DNA of 64,000 nucleotides from Apoderus coryli (lineage: Eukaryota; Arthropoda; Insecta; Coleoptera; Attelabidae), in NCBI GenBank assembly GCA_911728435.2, contig OU452206.1, positions 16,336,297 through 16,400,296 of the forward strand, read 5' to 3'. Under the pieces are notes generated by a model. It did not search any database. It saw only the letters and a list, made by a program, of their open reading frames with translations, and had not been told where the DNA came from. The position numbers and the translations under genes are program-made. Shown here in pieces: positions 10,405 to 21,433 of this stretch; the first letter of the stretch is position 1, and every line of letters begins with the position of its first letter.

Positions 10405-11039
10405 CAGGGTGGTCTAAATTGGATATTTTTGATAGGAAACATCGATTTCTAGAGGTATTAGAAGAAAATTAATCTACATGTCACAAGCTCGATTTTCAAA
10501 CGAAATCAAATGCCGAAAACCACACCTCGATATCTTCAACCGTTTAAAAGATACAGGGTGGTTTTGACTTATGTGCATTTTTAACCTATTTTTAACATTA
10601 TTTGAAAACATTAATAAAACAAAAGTTTCAAAAGATAAGTGGCAAGTATTATATATATTTGGAAAGGTAATTTAATTTCTAAAACGAATATGCAAAAATA
10701 TACAGGGTAGTCCATAAGAAAAATTACAAGTTTATGTCATAGTTTCAACACCAGTCTTTAAAAAAAAACTAGAGACACCACTGGATTCCTCTCAAAAAAG
10801 TGCCTTGCGAATGTTTTCACAGAAACAAAAAATAATCATAAATAAATAAGTTACAGGGGTAGGTTGAAAATGCACAAAAGTCAAAACCACCCTGTATCTT
10901 TAAAACGGTTCAAGATATCGAGGTGCAGTTTTCGGCATTTGATTTCGTTTGAAAATCGAGCTCGTGACATGTAGGTTAGCTTTCCTCTAACTCCTCTAGA
11001 AATCGGTGTTTCCTATCAAAAGAGTGACCACGCTGTATA
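10403..11039. mobile_element. foldback MITE B, abutting MITE A
   Basis: Starts TACAGGGTGGTCTAAATTGG, sharing its terminal TA with MITE A. Its arms (about 10403-10580 and 10860-11039) are inverted copies of each other: TTTTTGATAGGAAACATCGATTT against AAATCGGTGTTTCCTATCAAAAG, and CCTCGATATCTTCAACCGTTT against AAACGGTTCAAGATATCGAGG. The core holds another TACAGGGTAGTCC near 10702. Non-coding, non-autonomous. Confidence 0.8.
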
Positions 11040-11154
11040 TCATCGGGAATCAATTCGTTTCTAAAAAATTGCAAATAACGTTGACCTGTTAAATTGGCTT
11101 AAAAAAAATCAAAATGATTGGCGCAGTCGAATAATATCAACAGATTTCGCAAAT
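11040..11154. other. short unassigned stretch
   Basis: Nothing recognised. Confidence 0.4.
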
Positions 11155-11340
11155 AATAATAATAATAATAAATCGACTTTATTGCACTCATATAATTTGC
11201 CCAAAAATACAACAAAAAAATCTAATTCTATAATAATATAAAACAATACAATATAACAATATATGAATGCAGGGCGAAGTCTAGCCAAGGCTACTCTTAC
11301 TTAACTCAAATATTCTTGGTATGATCCAAAATATACTAAC
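11155..11340 (-). mobile_element. LINE 3' UTR and tail (minus strand)
   Basis: Read on the minus strand it ends AATAAAGTCGATTTATTATTATT, a polyadenylation signal followed by a simple (ATT)n tail. This is the usual 3' end of CR1/Jockey-type LINEs. No coding part is attached. Confidence 0.55.
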
Positions 11341-12017
11341 CAATATCGTTACTTTGATATTAACAAATATAAGCATCGCGGTTTCATTTTTAGGTGCGCC
11401 ACTGTTTACTAGTGATTCAACTATCATGTAGCTTTCAGATTTCAATTAAGAAACTGCAATCAAAGCTCAAACTGGGGTGAATAACTCTGCAATATTTGAT
11501 AATTTCCGTCTGTACCAGGACAGAGAGTTTTCAAATATGGAGTTGAATTATTAGAGTTGGATATTAGTTTGTTCAGTTTATAAAACCGTAATATAAATAG
11601 TTGCTAGGGGCTTTACTTTTTACGAGATTTACAGCCATAGAAACTGAGTAATAAAATTAAGGTTTATTATGGAATAAATCCGACCAAATTAGTTCTTGTT
11701 GAATTTTGCTATAATAATGATAGTTGCTAAATAACACGCGATGAACCTTGTAAATTAATCAAATACGGGAAAAACTTTTACGTTAATGCAACAGCTTGCT
11801 TTTCAACGTACTTACTCCATTCTGGAAAATAATAAAAGATGTCAAAGGCTCTGTATATTGTACATTTCTATAGAAACATGTTTTTTTGCCGACGCAATGA
11901 GAAAATTGAATTTTATTGCTTCCATATGGACGAGAAAGTATGAATTTCTAAGGCTAGCGCTACAAAACACTCTAAAATGGCTAGGCAAGAAAATTATTTT
12001 TAACTACCTATTTGTAA
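11341..12017. other. non-coding stretch
   Basis: AT-rich, with no gene, repeat or RNA recognised. A short open frame near 11786-12100 overlaps the next LINE tail and has no domain. Confidence 0.4.
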
Positions 12018-12240
12018 TAGATAATAATAATAATAATAAAGGCTTTTATTTTAAGCTCGGCGAAGGTCAGCAAAGCTGTTTGCTTTACCGAGCATGCTAA
12101 ATGTTACAACAATAAATTTACAATTTTTACAAATAATTAAACTAAAATACTGACATAAAATAACAAAGTATAACATTAGTAAACTAAAAGTATGGAAAAA
12201 GATGTAGGAATACTAGATAAAAGATACAAACTTAACATGC
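12018..12240 (-). mobile_element. LINE 3' UTR and tail (minus strand)
   Basis: On the minus strand it ends AATAAAAGCCTTTATTATTATTATT, close to the tail of the LINE ending at 5605 (AATAAAGGCCTTTATT), so it is the same or a sister family. No ORF2 sequence remains. Confidence 0.6.
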
Positions 12241-12249
12241 AATCAATTG

Positions 12250-12716
12250 CGATGAAGGAATAGTTATTTATTATACAAGGGAAAAAAGTACTAGATAGAT
12301 AAAATCTAACTTTTTTCCCGTGTATGATACACTATTTTTTTTCTGAGACGGGAAAAACTTCGATTCAATATTGAAAAAATATTACAAATCAGAAAATTAT
12401 CCAAGTGAAATTTGAAGTTTTAAAAACCTTTCAGTAATCAAATATCTGTCAATTTCTTTCTGTATTTGATTTAAAAATTGCGAAGACTCCACCGGAGTCA
12501 GTAGAAACAGCAAAAGTAGCGTCACAAATTACTTCCAGTTTTGATATATAAAGAAAATGTAACTTTTGTATAATAAAATTTCCTAAAATTAAATATCTAC
12601 CTTTACTTATGTGTCCGGGAAGTACTCACTTTTTTCCCGGGGATAAAAAGTGACATTTTATTACCTGTCAAGAGAGTAAATATGTCAAACTTTTTTCCCG
12701 TCACAGAAAAAATGTT
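12250..12716. mobile_element. GGGAAAAAAGT-motif MITE, longer copy
   Basis: Ends are AATAGTTATTTATTATACAAGG and TTTTTTCCCGTCACAG. It contains several GGGAAAAAAGT/ACTTTTTTCCC motifs in both orientations. The inverted copy at 34565-34895 lacks a segment of about 130 bp found here (about 12460-12590), which is therefore an insertion here or a deletion there. Confidence 0.7.
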
Positions 12717-12863
12717 CTTTTAATCGTCTTCTGAATGAAAATAATGATCGATTTCATATCTCCAAAGGTATATCATTAAAAAATTTTGCTACATTATAAG
12801 AGAATGATCTTTTAAAGATGGCGGCACAATAATAAAAGCTATTAACAATAATGACAGACCAAT

Positions 12864-13200
12864 GTGACAGTGGCTGTCAAAAATCGAGCGCGTCGTAAAA
12901 TATTTAATTTGAATTTGATTCATCAGGTAAGCTTTAAGTTGACTGATGCTCTGTGGCTTAACATGGAACATAGACGGAGGCTAGACTCCGCATATCTTTT
13001 TCACTCAATTATCATGCATAAATCACCTCCGTATTTGTTTAGGAAAATTAAGTTTCGGTCGGATGTTCATACTCTAGGCATGAGGTTCCAAAGGGATGAT
13101 TTCACCTCCTCCACATCGTACTTCTTTGTTTATGAGAAGTTTTTCATACAATATCTACGCCTTGTATAATGGATTGCCCTCTCATTTAATTTTTTTTTAA
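12864..13200 (+). pseudogene. LINE ORF2 C-terminal fragment
   Basis: Encodes LTDALWLNMEHRRRLDSAYL, SPPYLFRKIKFRSDVHTLGM and, after a frameshift near 13140, SFSYNIYALYNGLPSHL. This is the same post-RT domain as at 4850-5467 (WLNMENRRYLHSA, TPPYLYRKLRFRTDIHSF, SYQIAKCVNEMP). Truncated at both ends. Confidence 0.75.
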
Positions 13201-13205
13201 ATTAA

Positions 13206-13571
13206 ATGCATTTAGAGTCGCATACAGAAATTTTTTGCTTCACTTGTATTGAAACGAAATTATACCGGGTCGGGCAGTACATTCGCCTCAATCTCTCATT
13301 GCCTAACAAAATTGAAATTGCAAATATTGTTTGCGTGGGTGTATGTAGTGCTAAAAACGTTAAAAAGTATAGTGAAAACGTGATTTTGACGTATTTATCG
13401 GATCTTTCTATCTTAATAATTCACGTTCCAGACACAAAAACTCATAAGCGGCGAACTTTTACTGTATGCTTCACGGAACAAAAAGAAAATACTACTGACG
13501 TATCAATATGCAAAAAAGTATTGTATTATTTAATATGCTCACCTGGCACGACTGTATATTATCTTGCCTAA
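13206..13571 (+). pseudogene. tyrosine-recombinase (Crypton-like) catalytic-domain fragment
   Basis: An open frame of about 120 residues ending at TAA 13571. The segment LSILIIHVPDTKTHKRRTFT closely fits the beta-strand block of insect Crypton-type tyrosine recombinases (pattern ...VxIPxTKTxxxRxFxV) just after the first catalytic Arg. The Arg itself is not clear in this copy. The N-terminal half (KIEIANIVCVGVCSAKNVKK) may be the degraded preceding helices. No C-terminal HxxR/Y part follows. Together with 14850-15521 it may be debris of one insertion family. Confidence 0.5.
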
Positions 13572-14849
13572 AATCCCTTATCACGTTTAACGAATCACTA
13601 GTGTTGAGCAGAATCGACTTTTTTGAGAATCGACCACTTTTACGAGCTCGTTTCCGAGTACCGAAGATCAACAGATAACACCAACACGTGTTGCCTCAGT
13701 TGTCTACGCGCAGTTCGCCGTTCACGGTAGTAGATAACAAAATCGAGTCCTTGAATGGCGCGACCGCCACAATCGAATGTTCTGTTTTGTGTTTTACGTT
13801 TTTATGTTTTTAGTATTTTGTTTGAGTGTAAACAGTTGACATCAACAGTCTTTCTGGTTAATTCGTAAATCTCCAAAATTTGAAATGTTTAACCTTCTTC
13901 TGGAGTCGTAGTAGTCGATCACGATCTTGTTCTCGAGTACCTCATCACTACTTATCAGTCTCATCTACATCCGAGAAACCCATTCATCATGTTCCACTAT
14001 CTAATGACTCCAAACAATAGTTTTTCCACACACTAACACATGAGTACCTTTAATAAATTGCACGACTGCCACAAAACACAGCAGAAACTGTTTCCTGTTT
14101 ATTAGTTTTCACTAAAACCTACGCCAGTCTCTTTCCGTAGAGGTAACTTTGAAGCTAAGCTGCACGGGAAACATTACGTTTGTTATTATTATAATAATTA
14201 CTGGTAAATTGTTTCAGAATTTTCTTGTCACTAGTTACACCGTTATAATTAATTAATTTCCTTAACTAACTAGGTATAGACGTAACACTTTTACTGGAAC
14301 CACTAAAACAGTTTTAAATACAATTTAGTTTAGTTTCAACGACAGATGTATTTTGTTTTGTTATTATAAACAGCGCGTGTAAGATTATGATTCGATGTGT
14401 ACATTAATATTATGTGAGAGGGAACGTAATAACGGCGACGGACGCCTCGACGCTGACGTACGTCCAGACGTCGACATACATAGTCCAGAAGCTACAACGT
14501 TTTTTAAAGTCCAACTGTTATAATATCACTAATGAAATGGTTGAATCGAATTCCTGGTTGCCAGTGTCCATATTATTGACATACGGTTATAGTGTTCAAC
14601 AATTGACTATAGAATAGGATAGAGATATTATTGGCCGTTAATTTTGAAATAAGGTTATATGAGATAATTTTTTACTAAATATAGTAACCAATCAAATTAC
14701 TTAATTTTAAGTCATGTGTCAAATTTCATCCAATCACCTCTGGATTACAGCGATAATACACTACATGTGGTGTTTTCAGTTTGGTGTTTTTTTTATTAAA
14801 AATGAATCAAACGTCAAACTGACAACTGGTTTAAAAATGTCGCGAAGAT
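13572..14849. other. non-coding stretch
   Basis: No gene recognised. The short frame at 14414-14617 has no domain. Composition is a little less AT-rich near 13600-13800. Confidence 0.4.
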
Positions 14850-15521
14850 TTGGTATTTGGTATTGCATCTAACGATGCAATTAATAATATTATATCTAAG
14901 AATATACCAAAAAATACAATCAAATCAAAAAAATATGTATGGAAAATATTTCTCGAGTTTTGTGCGACCAAAGAATACGAACTGAATGCTGAAAGGAGTT
15001 TGCACAATTTGGCTAATATATTGAAAGATTATGCGATAAATATGAAAAAAGCTGACGGAACTGAATATAAAGAAGCAACTGCAAAAACAATTTGGAATAC
15101 TACGAGTAGGCTTCTTCAGGAAAAATACTTCAATGACTTCAAAATTGTATTCGACCTGTTTACCAGTGTGATATTCAAAAATGCGCGAGATGCAAGAAAT
15201 GCAGAACGTAAAAGATTACAGCAGGATCCAAACAAACGAAAATGCAGTTCATCAAATTTGAGTTCAAGTGATTTGGCTAGAATCATTGGATTATAGGATG
15301 AATGTACACCAGAAGGTTTACAAACATTTTTTTACCATATTGTAGCTGTTGAGTTAGCTTGGCGAGGTGGTGAACCAGCTGATTGCCTTATAGATTATTT
15401 CACGATTGAGAAAAATAATGATGGAACGCCAACCAACAGAATTGAATACAATCCAATATTCATTCATATTTATTGTTCGTACTTGGCGAACAGTTTACAT
15501 AAGTTAGCACAGATAAAATAG
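14850..15521 (+). pseudogene. Crypton/DUF3504-like tyrosine recombinase relic
   Basis: One reading frame continues across an in-frame TAG (15294-15296) to TAG at 15519. The first part has the SAM-like DNA-binding region (TIKSKKYVWKIFLEFCATKE, LANILKDYAINMKKADGTEY, TAKTIWNTTSRLLQEKYF), as in the DUF3504/QRICH1/ZMYM2-type Crypton-derived domain. A Lys-rich linker (AERKRLQQDPNKRK) follows. After the stop, FFYHIVAVELAWRGGEPADC supplies the catalytic-Arg block (R in WRGGE). Frame preservation on both sides of one stop suggests recent death or read-through of a domesticated gene. No ATG starts the frame, so a 5' exon or end is missing. The HxxR and Tyr motifs are absent. Confidence 0.7.
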
Positions 15522-16481
15522 TAGTAAAAAATAGTTTTTTTTTATACTCTAAAATCTACTCCACTGCCGCAATAAAAATTTCAGCATGTTTTTTTTGAAT
15601 TTAAGTAGTAGAAGTTATTAGTGTTTATGTAATGTTGAAAATAACTAATTTCATAATATGTTACAGCTTATTTCACTTGAGTTACGCTAATAATTTAAAA
15701 AGGTTTAGCCCTTTGAAATTTGGAAATATGTACCATAAGCACACCCTGTGTCATATTTTATTTGTGTTTTGGGTCCGATCTTCATACCTATTTTGTGCCA
15801 AGGTATCACCAATTACAATTATCAAACACCATGTATAGAGATATTGTTTGTAAGAAAAATCTCACTAGCTCTTGCACTAACAGCGTATGTCGTTACTTGG
15901 ACAAGTAGTCGTAATAGAGAAACGATGCAATGTTGCCGCGTGTCAACTAAGGTGGACGGACAACGCACATTAATTGCTATTTACAAGACATACATTATTC
16001 CATTTATTATTCATTCTAAGAGAAATGTGTAACATAGACCCGTATATAGGTTATTCTCATATTTACAGCTCTGATTTATACATGAATTAAAAAATGGAAT
16101 CCATTTAATACAACCCATCTAGGTAGGTATAAAAAAACATATTAATATGCATAATATAATAGAATAAATGAAATTAACGAAGGTATAGATAATTGATTTT
16201 TATCATTTTGTATTATTTAGGTAGGTTCCGTAATATTTATACAGGTGTTTCCAATATCAAATGAATAAATTTTAGTTTTTTTAATGTGGCAACACTGTAC
16301 AACATCGCGCACGCAGTTTGCAAATTTATAGGAAAAGTGTTGAATGATATAGCAGGTTCAATAAGAAATGGTACGTTTATTCGTTTTTATATAATTTTTC
16401 ACCATCTGGTGAATATTTCGGGGTATTATATAGACGTAGGTACCTATTGTATTTGATTAATAACTACGTTTAAACAATTTC
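15522..16481. other. non-coding stretch
   Basis: AT-rich. A possible faint LINE trace near 15950-16030 (LIAIYKTYIIPFII) is too weak to call. No other structure seen. Confidence 0.35.
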
Positions 16482-16520
16482 CAAATATGTTTCGGGACTA
16501 TTGACCCATCTTCAGTCGGA
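16482..16520 (-). other. decayed hammerhead-like motif (Penelope-type)
   Basis: On the minus strand: CTGAAGA, a short GGG/CCC stem, then GAAACATATT. This is the order CUGANGA - stem II - GAAA seen in Penelope-like element hammerheads, but the cleavage-site triplet is AUU and stem I does not close well. Confidence 0.35.
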
Positions 16521-16788
16521 TATAAACGGATATAGGAAGTTTAAATTAATAAGCAAATAAGTAACAGTTTAAAACTTCATGATTTTAATAAAATTTAAGT
16601 AGATTTTGCCACTAGTATGCGTCAAATTTAAATACGTACAGTTAAGTTGTCGCTAAAAATTCAATTTACACGTTAAAATGATCATATTATAGATGAAAGT
16701 AAAAGAAAATCAAATATTTTACTAGAAACGTGTTTAACAATATCAAATTTCAAATATTTTATGATACAAGGGTTTTTGTTACATACAA

Positions 16789-16905
16789 TGTGTCCACGGA
16801 TAGAGTTTGGAAGAGGAAAAACGTTTTTATTTGTCGATTTAGAAGAAAAAGTCATTCTTTATAAAAACGTCTGCTTGTGTCGAAACTACAATTTCAAATT
16901 ATCCG
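16789..16905 (+). repeat. 475-bp foldback repeat, left arm only
   Basis: Starts TGTGTCCACGGATAGAGTTTGG and matches the outer left arm as far as AAACTACAATTTCAAAT, then breaks off into unrelated sequence. Confidence 0.8.
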
Positions 16906-17396
16906 CCAATTTTTAATAAATTATTGAAGAGCTGTTTTGGCCCGGGGGGAATTGTACCTTGAGGCCATTTTTCCGCTCTTTTCTTTCTATTTCTATTTAA
17001 ATTGTTAGCACCGTTGATAGGTCTATAAAAAAGCTGTTCTTGGGACCAGTGTTTACAAACACTGATTAAAGAACTTATATGTATTTGATTATTGTAAAAT
17101 GCAATAGAGCTACACCAAATTATAGCTATACATAATGTAGCTTGTAGCTATGCCAAGGTGCCCTATGATGTAAAACTATTAAAGGGATATCGTTTTAAAC
17201 AAACCGTAAAGAACCTCATACACAGATTTGTATAAAGTTGATTAAAGTCAAAGATTGATTTTTTTTTGTTTTTTTTTTTTCATTTTGAGTTACTTTTATG
17301 GCTATTACCTATTCATTAATTGATTTGTTGGATTATAAATATTGTGATTAATAATTGATACTTAGGATAAGTTAAGAAGTATAAACTAAGCAAAAA
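16906..17396. other. unassigned spacer
   Basis: No gene or repeat recognised; poly-T and poly-A tracts near 17262-17280 and 17392-17400. Confidence 0.4.
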
Positions 17397-17768
17397 AAAA
17401 TGCCGAATTTACGATTACTATACAGGGTATATCAAAAATAACATTTTTAATGATTTTGATTTTTGTTTTTTTTTAATTTTATTAAAATATTTTCAAAACC
17501 GTGATTTATTACACCAAATATGCAAAAAACACTAATAAACTTTTTTCTCAAAGTGGTTAATTTCATAGGTACTATTAAAATAATAAAATTAAAAAAAAAA
17601 GGAAATCAAAATCATTAAAAATGTTATTTTTGATATACCCTGTATAGTAATCGTAAGTTTCGTACTCGAAATCGTAGTGTTGACACAAGCAGACGTTTTT
17701 ATAAAGAATGACTTTTTCTACAAATACAAAAGTTTTTGCTCTTCCAAACTCTATCCGTGGACACATTG
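17397..17768. repeat. 475-bp foldback repeat, left outer arm missing
   Basis: Starts inside the left arm (CCGAATTTACGATTACTATACAGGG), keeps the centre and right arm, and ends CTCTATCCGTGGACACATTG. The loop orientation (CGTGATTTATTACACC) is plus. Confidence 0.85.
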
Positions 17769-18240
17769 AATAGAGTTTGGAAGAAGAAAAACTTTTTTAT
17801 TTGTAGATTTAGAAGAAAAAGTCATTCTTTATAAAAACGTCTGCTTGTGTCAAAACTACAAATTCAAATACCAAATTCACGATTACTAGACAGGGTATAT
17901 CAAAAATAATATTTTTAATGGTTTTGATTTTCTTGTTTTTTTAATTTTATTATTTTAATAGTAGCTATGAAATTAACCACTTTGAGAAAAAAGTTTATTA
18001 GTGTTTTTTGCACAATTTGTGTAATAAATCACGGTTTTGAAAATATTTTCATAAAATTAAAAAAAAAAAACAAAAAATCAAAATCATTAAAAATGTTATT
18101 TTTGATATACCCTGTATCGTAATGGTAAATTTGGTATTTGAAATTGTAGTTTCGACACAAGCAGACGTTTTTATAAAGAATTACTTTTTCTACAAATACA
18201 AAAGTTTTTGCTCTTCCAAACTCTATCCGTGGACACATTG
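17769..18240 (-). repeat. 475-bp foldback repeat, full unit
   Basis: Full unit with the loop in the minus orientation (GGTGTAATAAATCACGG-type, here TGTGTAATAAATCACGG). Nearly identical to the next unit: both carry ACTAGACAGGG instead of ACTATACAGGG, TTAATGGTTTTG, and TGTATCGTAATGG. They therefore arose by a recent 472-bp tandem duplication. Confidence 0.85.
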
Positions 18241-18718
18241 AATAGAGTTTGGAAGAAGAAAAACTTTTTTATTTGTAGATTTAGAAGAAAAAGTCATTCT
18301 TTATAAAAACGTCTGCTTGTGTCAAAACTACAAATTCAAATACCAAATTCACGATTACTAGACAGGGTATATCAAAAATAATATTTTTAATGGTTTTGAT
18401 TTTCTTGTTTTTTTAATTTTATTATTTTAATAGTAGCTATGAAATTAACCACTTTGAGAAAAAAGTTTATTAGTGTTTTTTGCACAATTGGTGTAATAAA
18501 TCACGGTTTTGAAAATATTTTCATAAAATTAAAAAAAAAACAAAAAATCAAAAAATCAAAATCATTAAAAATGTTATTTTTGATATACCCTGTATCGTAA
18601 TGGTAAATTTGGTATTTGAAATTGTAGTTTCGACACAAGCAGACGTTTTTATAAAGAATGACTTTTTCTTCTAAATCGACAAATAAAAAAGTTTTTCCTC
18701 TTCCAAACTCTATCCGTG
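18241..18718 (-). repeat. 475-bp foldback repeat, full unit (tandem duplicate)
   Basis: Duplicate of the preceding unit with the same private variants, plus an extra AAAAAATC block near 18541. Ends CTCTATCCGTGG, where the array stops. Confidence 0.85.
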
Positions 18719-19840
18719 GTATATAGTTGAGGCTATTATACCATTACTACTACATTAGCCACGATGTCCCAAGACTTTTTGAACAGCGCGTTGTTGGAAT
18801 CAATGAGTTTTTTTTTATGTTTATTTGGGGTGCATGTCTCGGCTGCGTTCGCAGCCAGGATCGAATGTCACCCGTCCCCTATTAAATAAAATGACAATCA
18901 ACCCCAGACTTAACCAGTGTGCAGACACGAAATTGATAAAACAGATTGTGGTTTATATTTTTATCTAACTTCACCAGTAAAACTTTTGCTACCACTATTA
19001 GTCGCTTCTTTATCTAAATAGACTCGAAAATTTTACTTATACACAGGGTGATAACGGGGTGAGTTATGATATTAATGAAGATCGAATTTGGATATTTGTT
19101 TTTACGTTTAAATTAGTGCGAACGACTTTTTGTATTTGTTAGTAATGAACCCCTATAAGGATTCATTTTCGTTATTATATTGGGATTTCAACACATTTTC
19201 CTATGTATTATTACAAATTAATGCAGGAACAAATATACAGGTTGTTTCAAAAAAACGCAGCAATCAGAGTGATTTATCAGGTCATTTTAAGGCAAAAAGT
19301 TCCTATAAACATAGGTCCGCCAACGCATTGTAACCGAGATATAGGGCGTTTAAAATTATCCCCTGATGATGGTTTTTTGTGAATATTAACGAAATTTTTT
19401 TAGATACATCAATGAAATTTTACAAATGTATTTGATTTTTAATTCTCAACACGTCAAACCATAAGGATTTCCAACATTATAGTCATGAGTGTATCAAACA
19501 AGAGGGGGCAGGGGAAATAACGCCCCAACTTTTTTGTGGCCGAAATATTTTACTTTTTGCTATCGTCCATTTTCCGGTCTTATTAATCGGCAAAACGTTA
19601 CTTTCTGGATGACAAATTGTCCAGAAAGTGTCTATTTTACAACTTTTTGTCTTTAGTAAATCATAATCAAGTTTGATTTTTCTTATATGCGGCTTATTGA
19701 AGCAATATTCCTATAAAATACCGTAAAAGACAATTGTGTTGCACACTAGGATTGTTTTAATGAAACTGAATGAGATATAGCACTAGAGCAATACCTATAT
19801 AGAGCAATTAAGTATATAATTTCATTATAATTGCAATTAC
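18719..19840. other. intronic non-coding stretch
   Basis: No gene. It holds a small perfect hairpin GGCTGCG-TT-CGCAGCC near 18840 and two MITE-like termini (ACACAGGGTGATAAC near 19042; ATACAGGTTGTTTCAAAAAAACGCAG near 19235). Confidence 0.4.
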
Positions 19841-19897
19841 CTCCGTCATTTGATGAAATGCCCCGTCCGGATTTTCCATCCGAGTTCCATTCTTCCT
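19841..19897 (-). CDS. 57-nt internal exon of the large minus-strand gene
   Basis: Acceptor TTTATTTTCCAG| and donor GGAG|GTAATT bound exactly 57 nt. The exon starts with AG, completing a phase-1 codon, and ends with one base (phase 1), so it is symmetric. The peptide is EEWNSDGKSGRGISSNDG. It joins in frame to the exon at 694-845 (G|TT) and accepts, in frame, all the upstream phase-1 donors found here (45623, 33939, 28010, 21358). It is thus the likely common exon of several isoforms. Confidence 0.7.
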
Positions 19898-20064
19898 CTG
19901 GAAAATAAAGGAAAATTGATCTAATTAGTGAAATATAATAATTAGAAATGAACAAAGCAATGTTTTAAAAATGTCATTGAATATTGTATATCACCTACTA
20001 CTCTGCATTCAGTCAGTTAAGTGCCTAACTATGGAGATTTTTCTTAAATATTTTTTTACATGTG
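19898..20064. other. intronic sequence
   Basis: No feature recognised. Confidence 0.4.
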
Positions 20065-20220
20065 ATATACCACCTATTTTTGAATTGAAAATCGCTTTAA
20101 ATTTAACAATTAAAATCCAGGGCCGTATTGAAAAAAACCAAGTTGGTGATGGTTTTTCAAAAACGAACGTAGTGAAAATTTGTAAACGCTATATTTGTCT
20201 CCTCAAAAAGTAACAATGAG
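20065..20220 (+). repeat. partial copy of MITE A (right arm)
   Basis: ACCACCTATTTTTGAATTGAAAA ... AAGTTGGTGATGGTTTTTCAAAAACGAACGTAGTGAAAATTTGTAAACGCT matches the right half of MITE A (about 10013-10160). It stops after CAATGAGAAAGTG. Confidence 0.75.
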
Positions 20221-20934
20221 AAAGTGGCACAGTAAAGCCAAATTTTATATGAACATGTTAGTAAATACTTTATTGAACAAAAATAATTCGTTTTTAACTC
20301 GAATTTTGTGACAAAACAACATCTGGTAGCTTCTATATGTTTGTTGTGGCGCTAAAAATATGCGAAAAACTGTTCATAATAACATTTACTGAAAATACAA
20401 ATTAAATATTATTGCTTTTTATCCTCTGACGACGGGAACAGATTGGTTCCGGAAATGTTACGACATAAAGATAAGATTTTTTAATTTACGTTTTTGTTTA
20501 TATTAAGTTTTAACATAAGAGCCACTGACAAATTTGCATTTTTGAATCGCTTAACATTCATAATTTTATTACAATGAAACAATTTCGTCGTCTCCACTAT
20601 TAATTTTTAAAAGAGCCCTTAATAGACCCAGCTACAAATGTGCTTTTAATTTTTTAACGAATGAAGATAGCAAATTTTTTTTCTTTACAAAAGTTGCTTA
20701 GGAAAATTAGCTCTTTTGAACTATATAAAAATATAGGTATGTTTCTGGAAAAAAAAGTTGTTGACGTCATTTAGTTTCCAAATTTGGAAACATAATCAAA
20801 TGTGCGTTAAAATGGAGCTTACTTAATCCCATTTAAGAATCTCTTTTCAGAATTTTTCTCATAACAAAGCTGGGACATCGAATTTTGCTCACCCTGTACT
20901 ATAAGGACCAGTTTTGTCCTAAAATTTTCAAACT
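20221..20934. other. intronic sequence
   Basis: No gene. A CACCCTGTACTATA terminus near 20890 suggests the edge of a small MITE. Confidence 0.35.
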
Positions 20935-21316
20935 AGAATTTCTCGAGAAGTATGCCTTTTTTATGTACAAAAAACTTTATTTTATCACATTTTTGACACA
21001 AAATTGATAAAAATCACAAGGAAATAAAGTTAGGTTATAATTAAGGCAAGGGTCCCCCCTGTTTACCCGCCTATGGTCATCCTTTTTTATTCAATTTCAT
21101 GTCAGTTTACGACATTTAACTAGGTGAATAAATATGCTACATTTGGTTAATTCACCTTTACTCGTTTCGTAAATATTTCAAAAAAATCGTCCTCAGGCAG
21201 TCATCTTTAACACACTGTATCTTTGTAAATAAGGACTTTTCGAAAAATTACAATTTAGGTTTTTTTCATTATTAGATGTCCCCAATTCGCCAGCTTTTTT
21301 AGAAACACCTTGTATA
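20935..21316 (+). repeat. interspersed repeat C, copy 1
   Basis: Shares AATTTCTCGA..., TATGCCTTTTTTATGTA, GGCAAGGGNCCCCCC, ACCCGCCTATGGTCATCC, TACGACATTTAACT and a CTTGTATA end with copy 2 (53146-53559, same strand) and copy 3 (27274-27533, inverted). Ends in a TGTATA terminus, so probably a MITE. Confidence 0.75.
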
Positions 21317-21357
21317 GAACAACAACAACAACGAAAATATATGTAATCTCAAATCAC

Positions 21358-21433
21358 CTGAACAACTCTCCGAAGATTCCAAATCATCATCATCGTCATT
21401 GTTATCACAACATCGACTACATTTTGAGCACAT
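21358..21433 (-). CDS. candidate alternative first exon (Cys/Asp-rich)
   Basis: ATG at 21433 opens MCSKCSRCCDNNDDDDDLES and the exon runs to TCAG|GTGATT, a phase-1 donor. That fits the acceptor of the exon at 19841-19897 (reading ...SESCS then EEEWNSDG). The peptide has two Cys pairs and a run of five Asp. TATAAATA sits just upstream of the ATG, too close to be a TATA box for a leader of normal length, so a further upstream splice or start may exist. The donor is weaker than the others. Confidence 0.45.

Noticed and set aside
15748..16032. Possible LINE trace (LIAIYKTYIIPFII)
   Set aside because: Too short and without neighbouring motifs.
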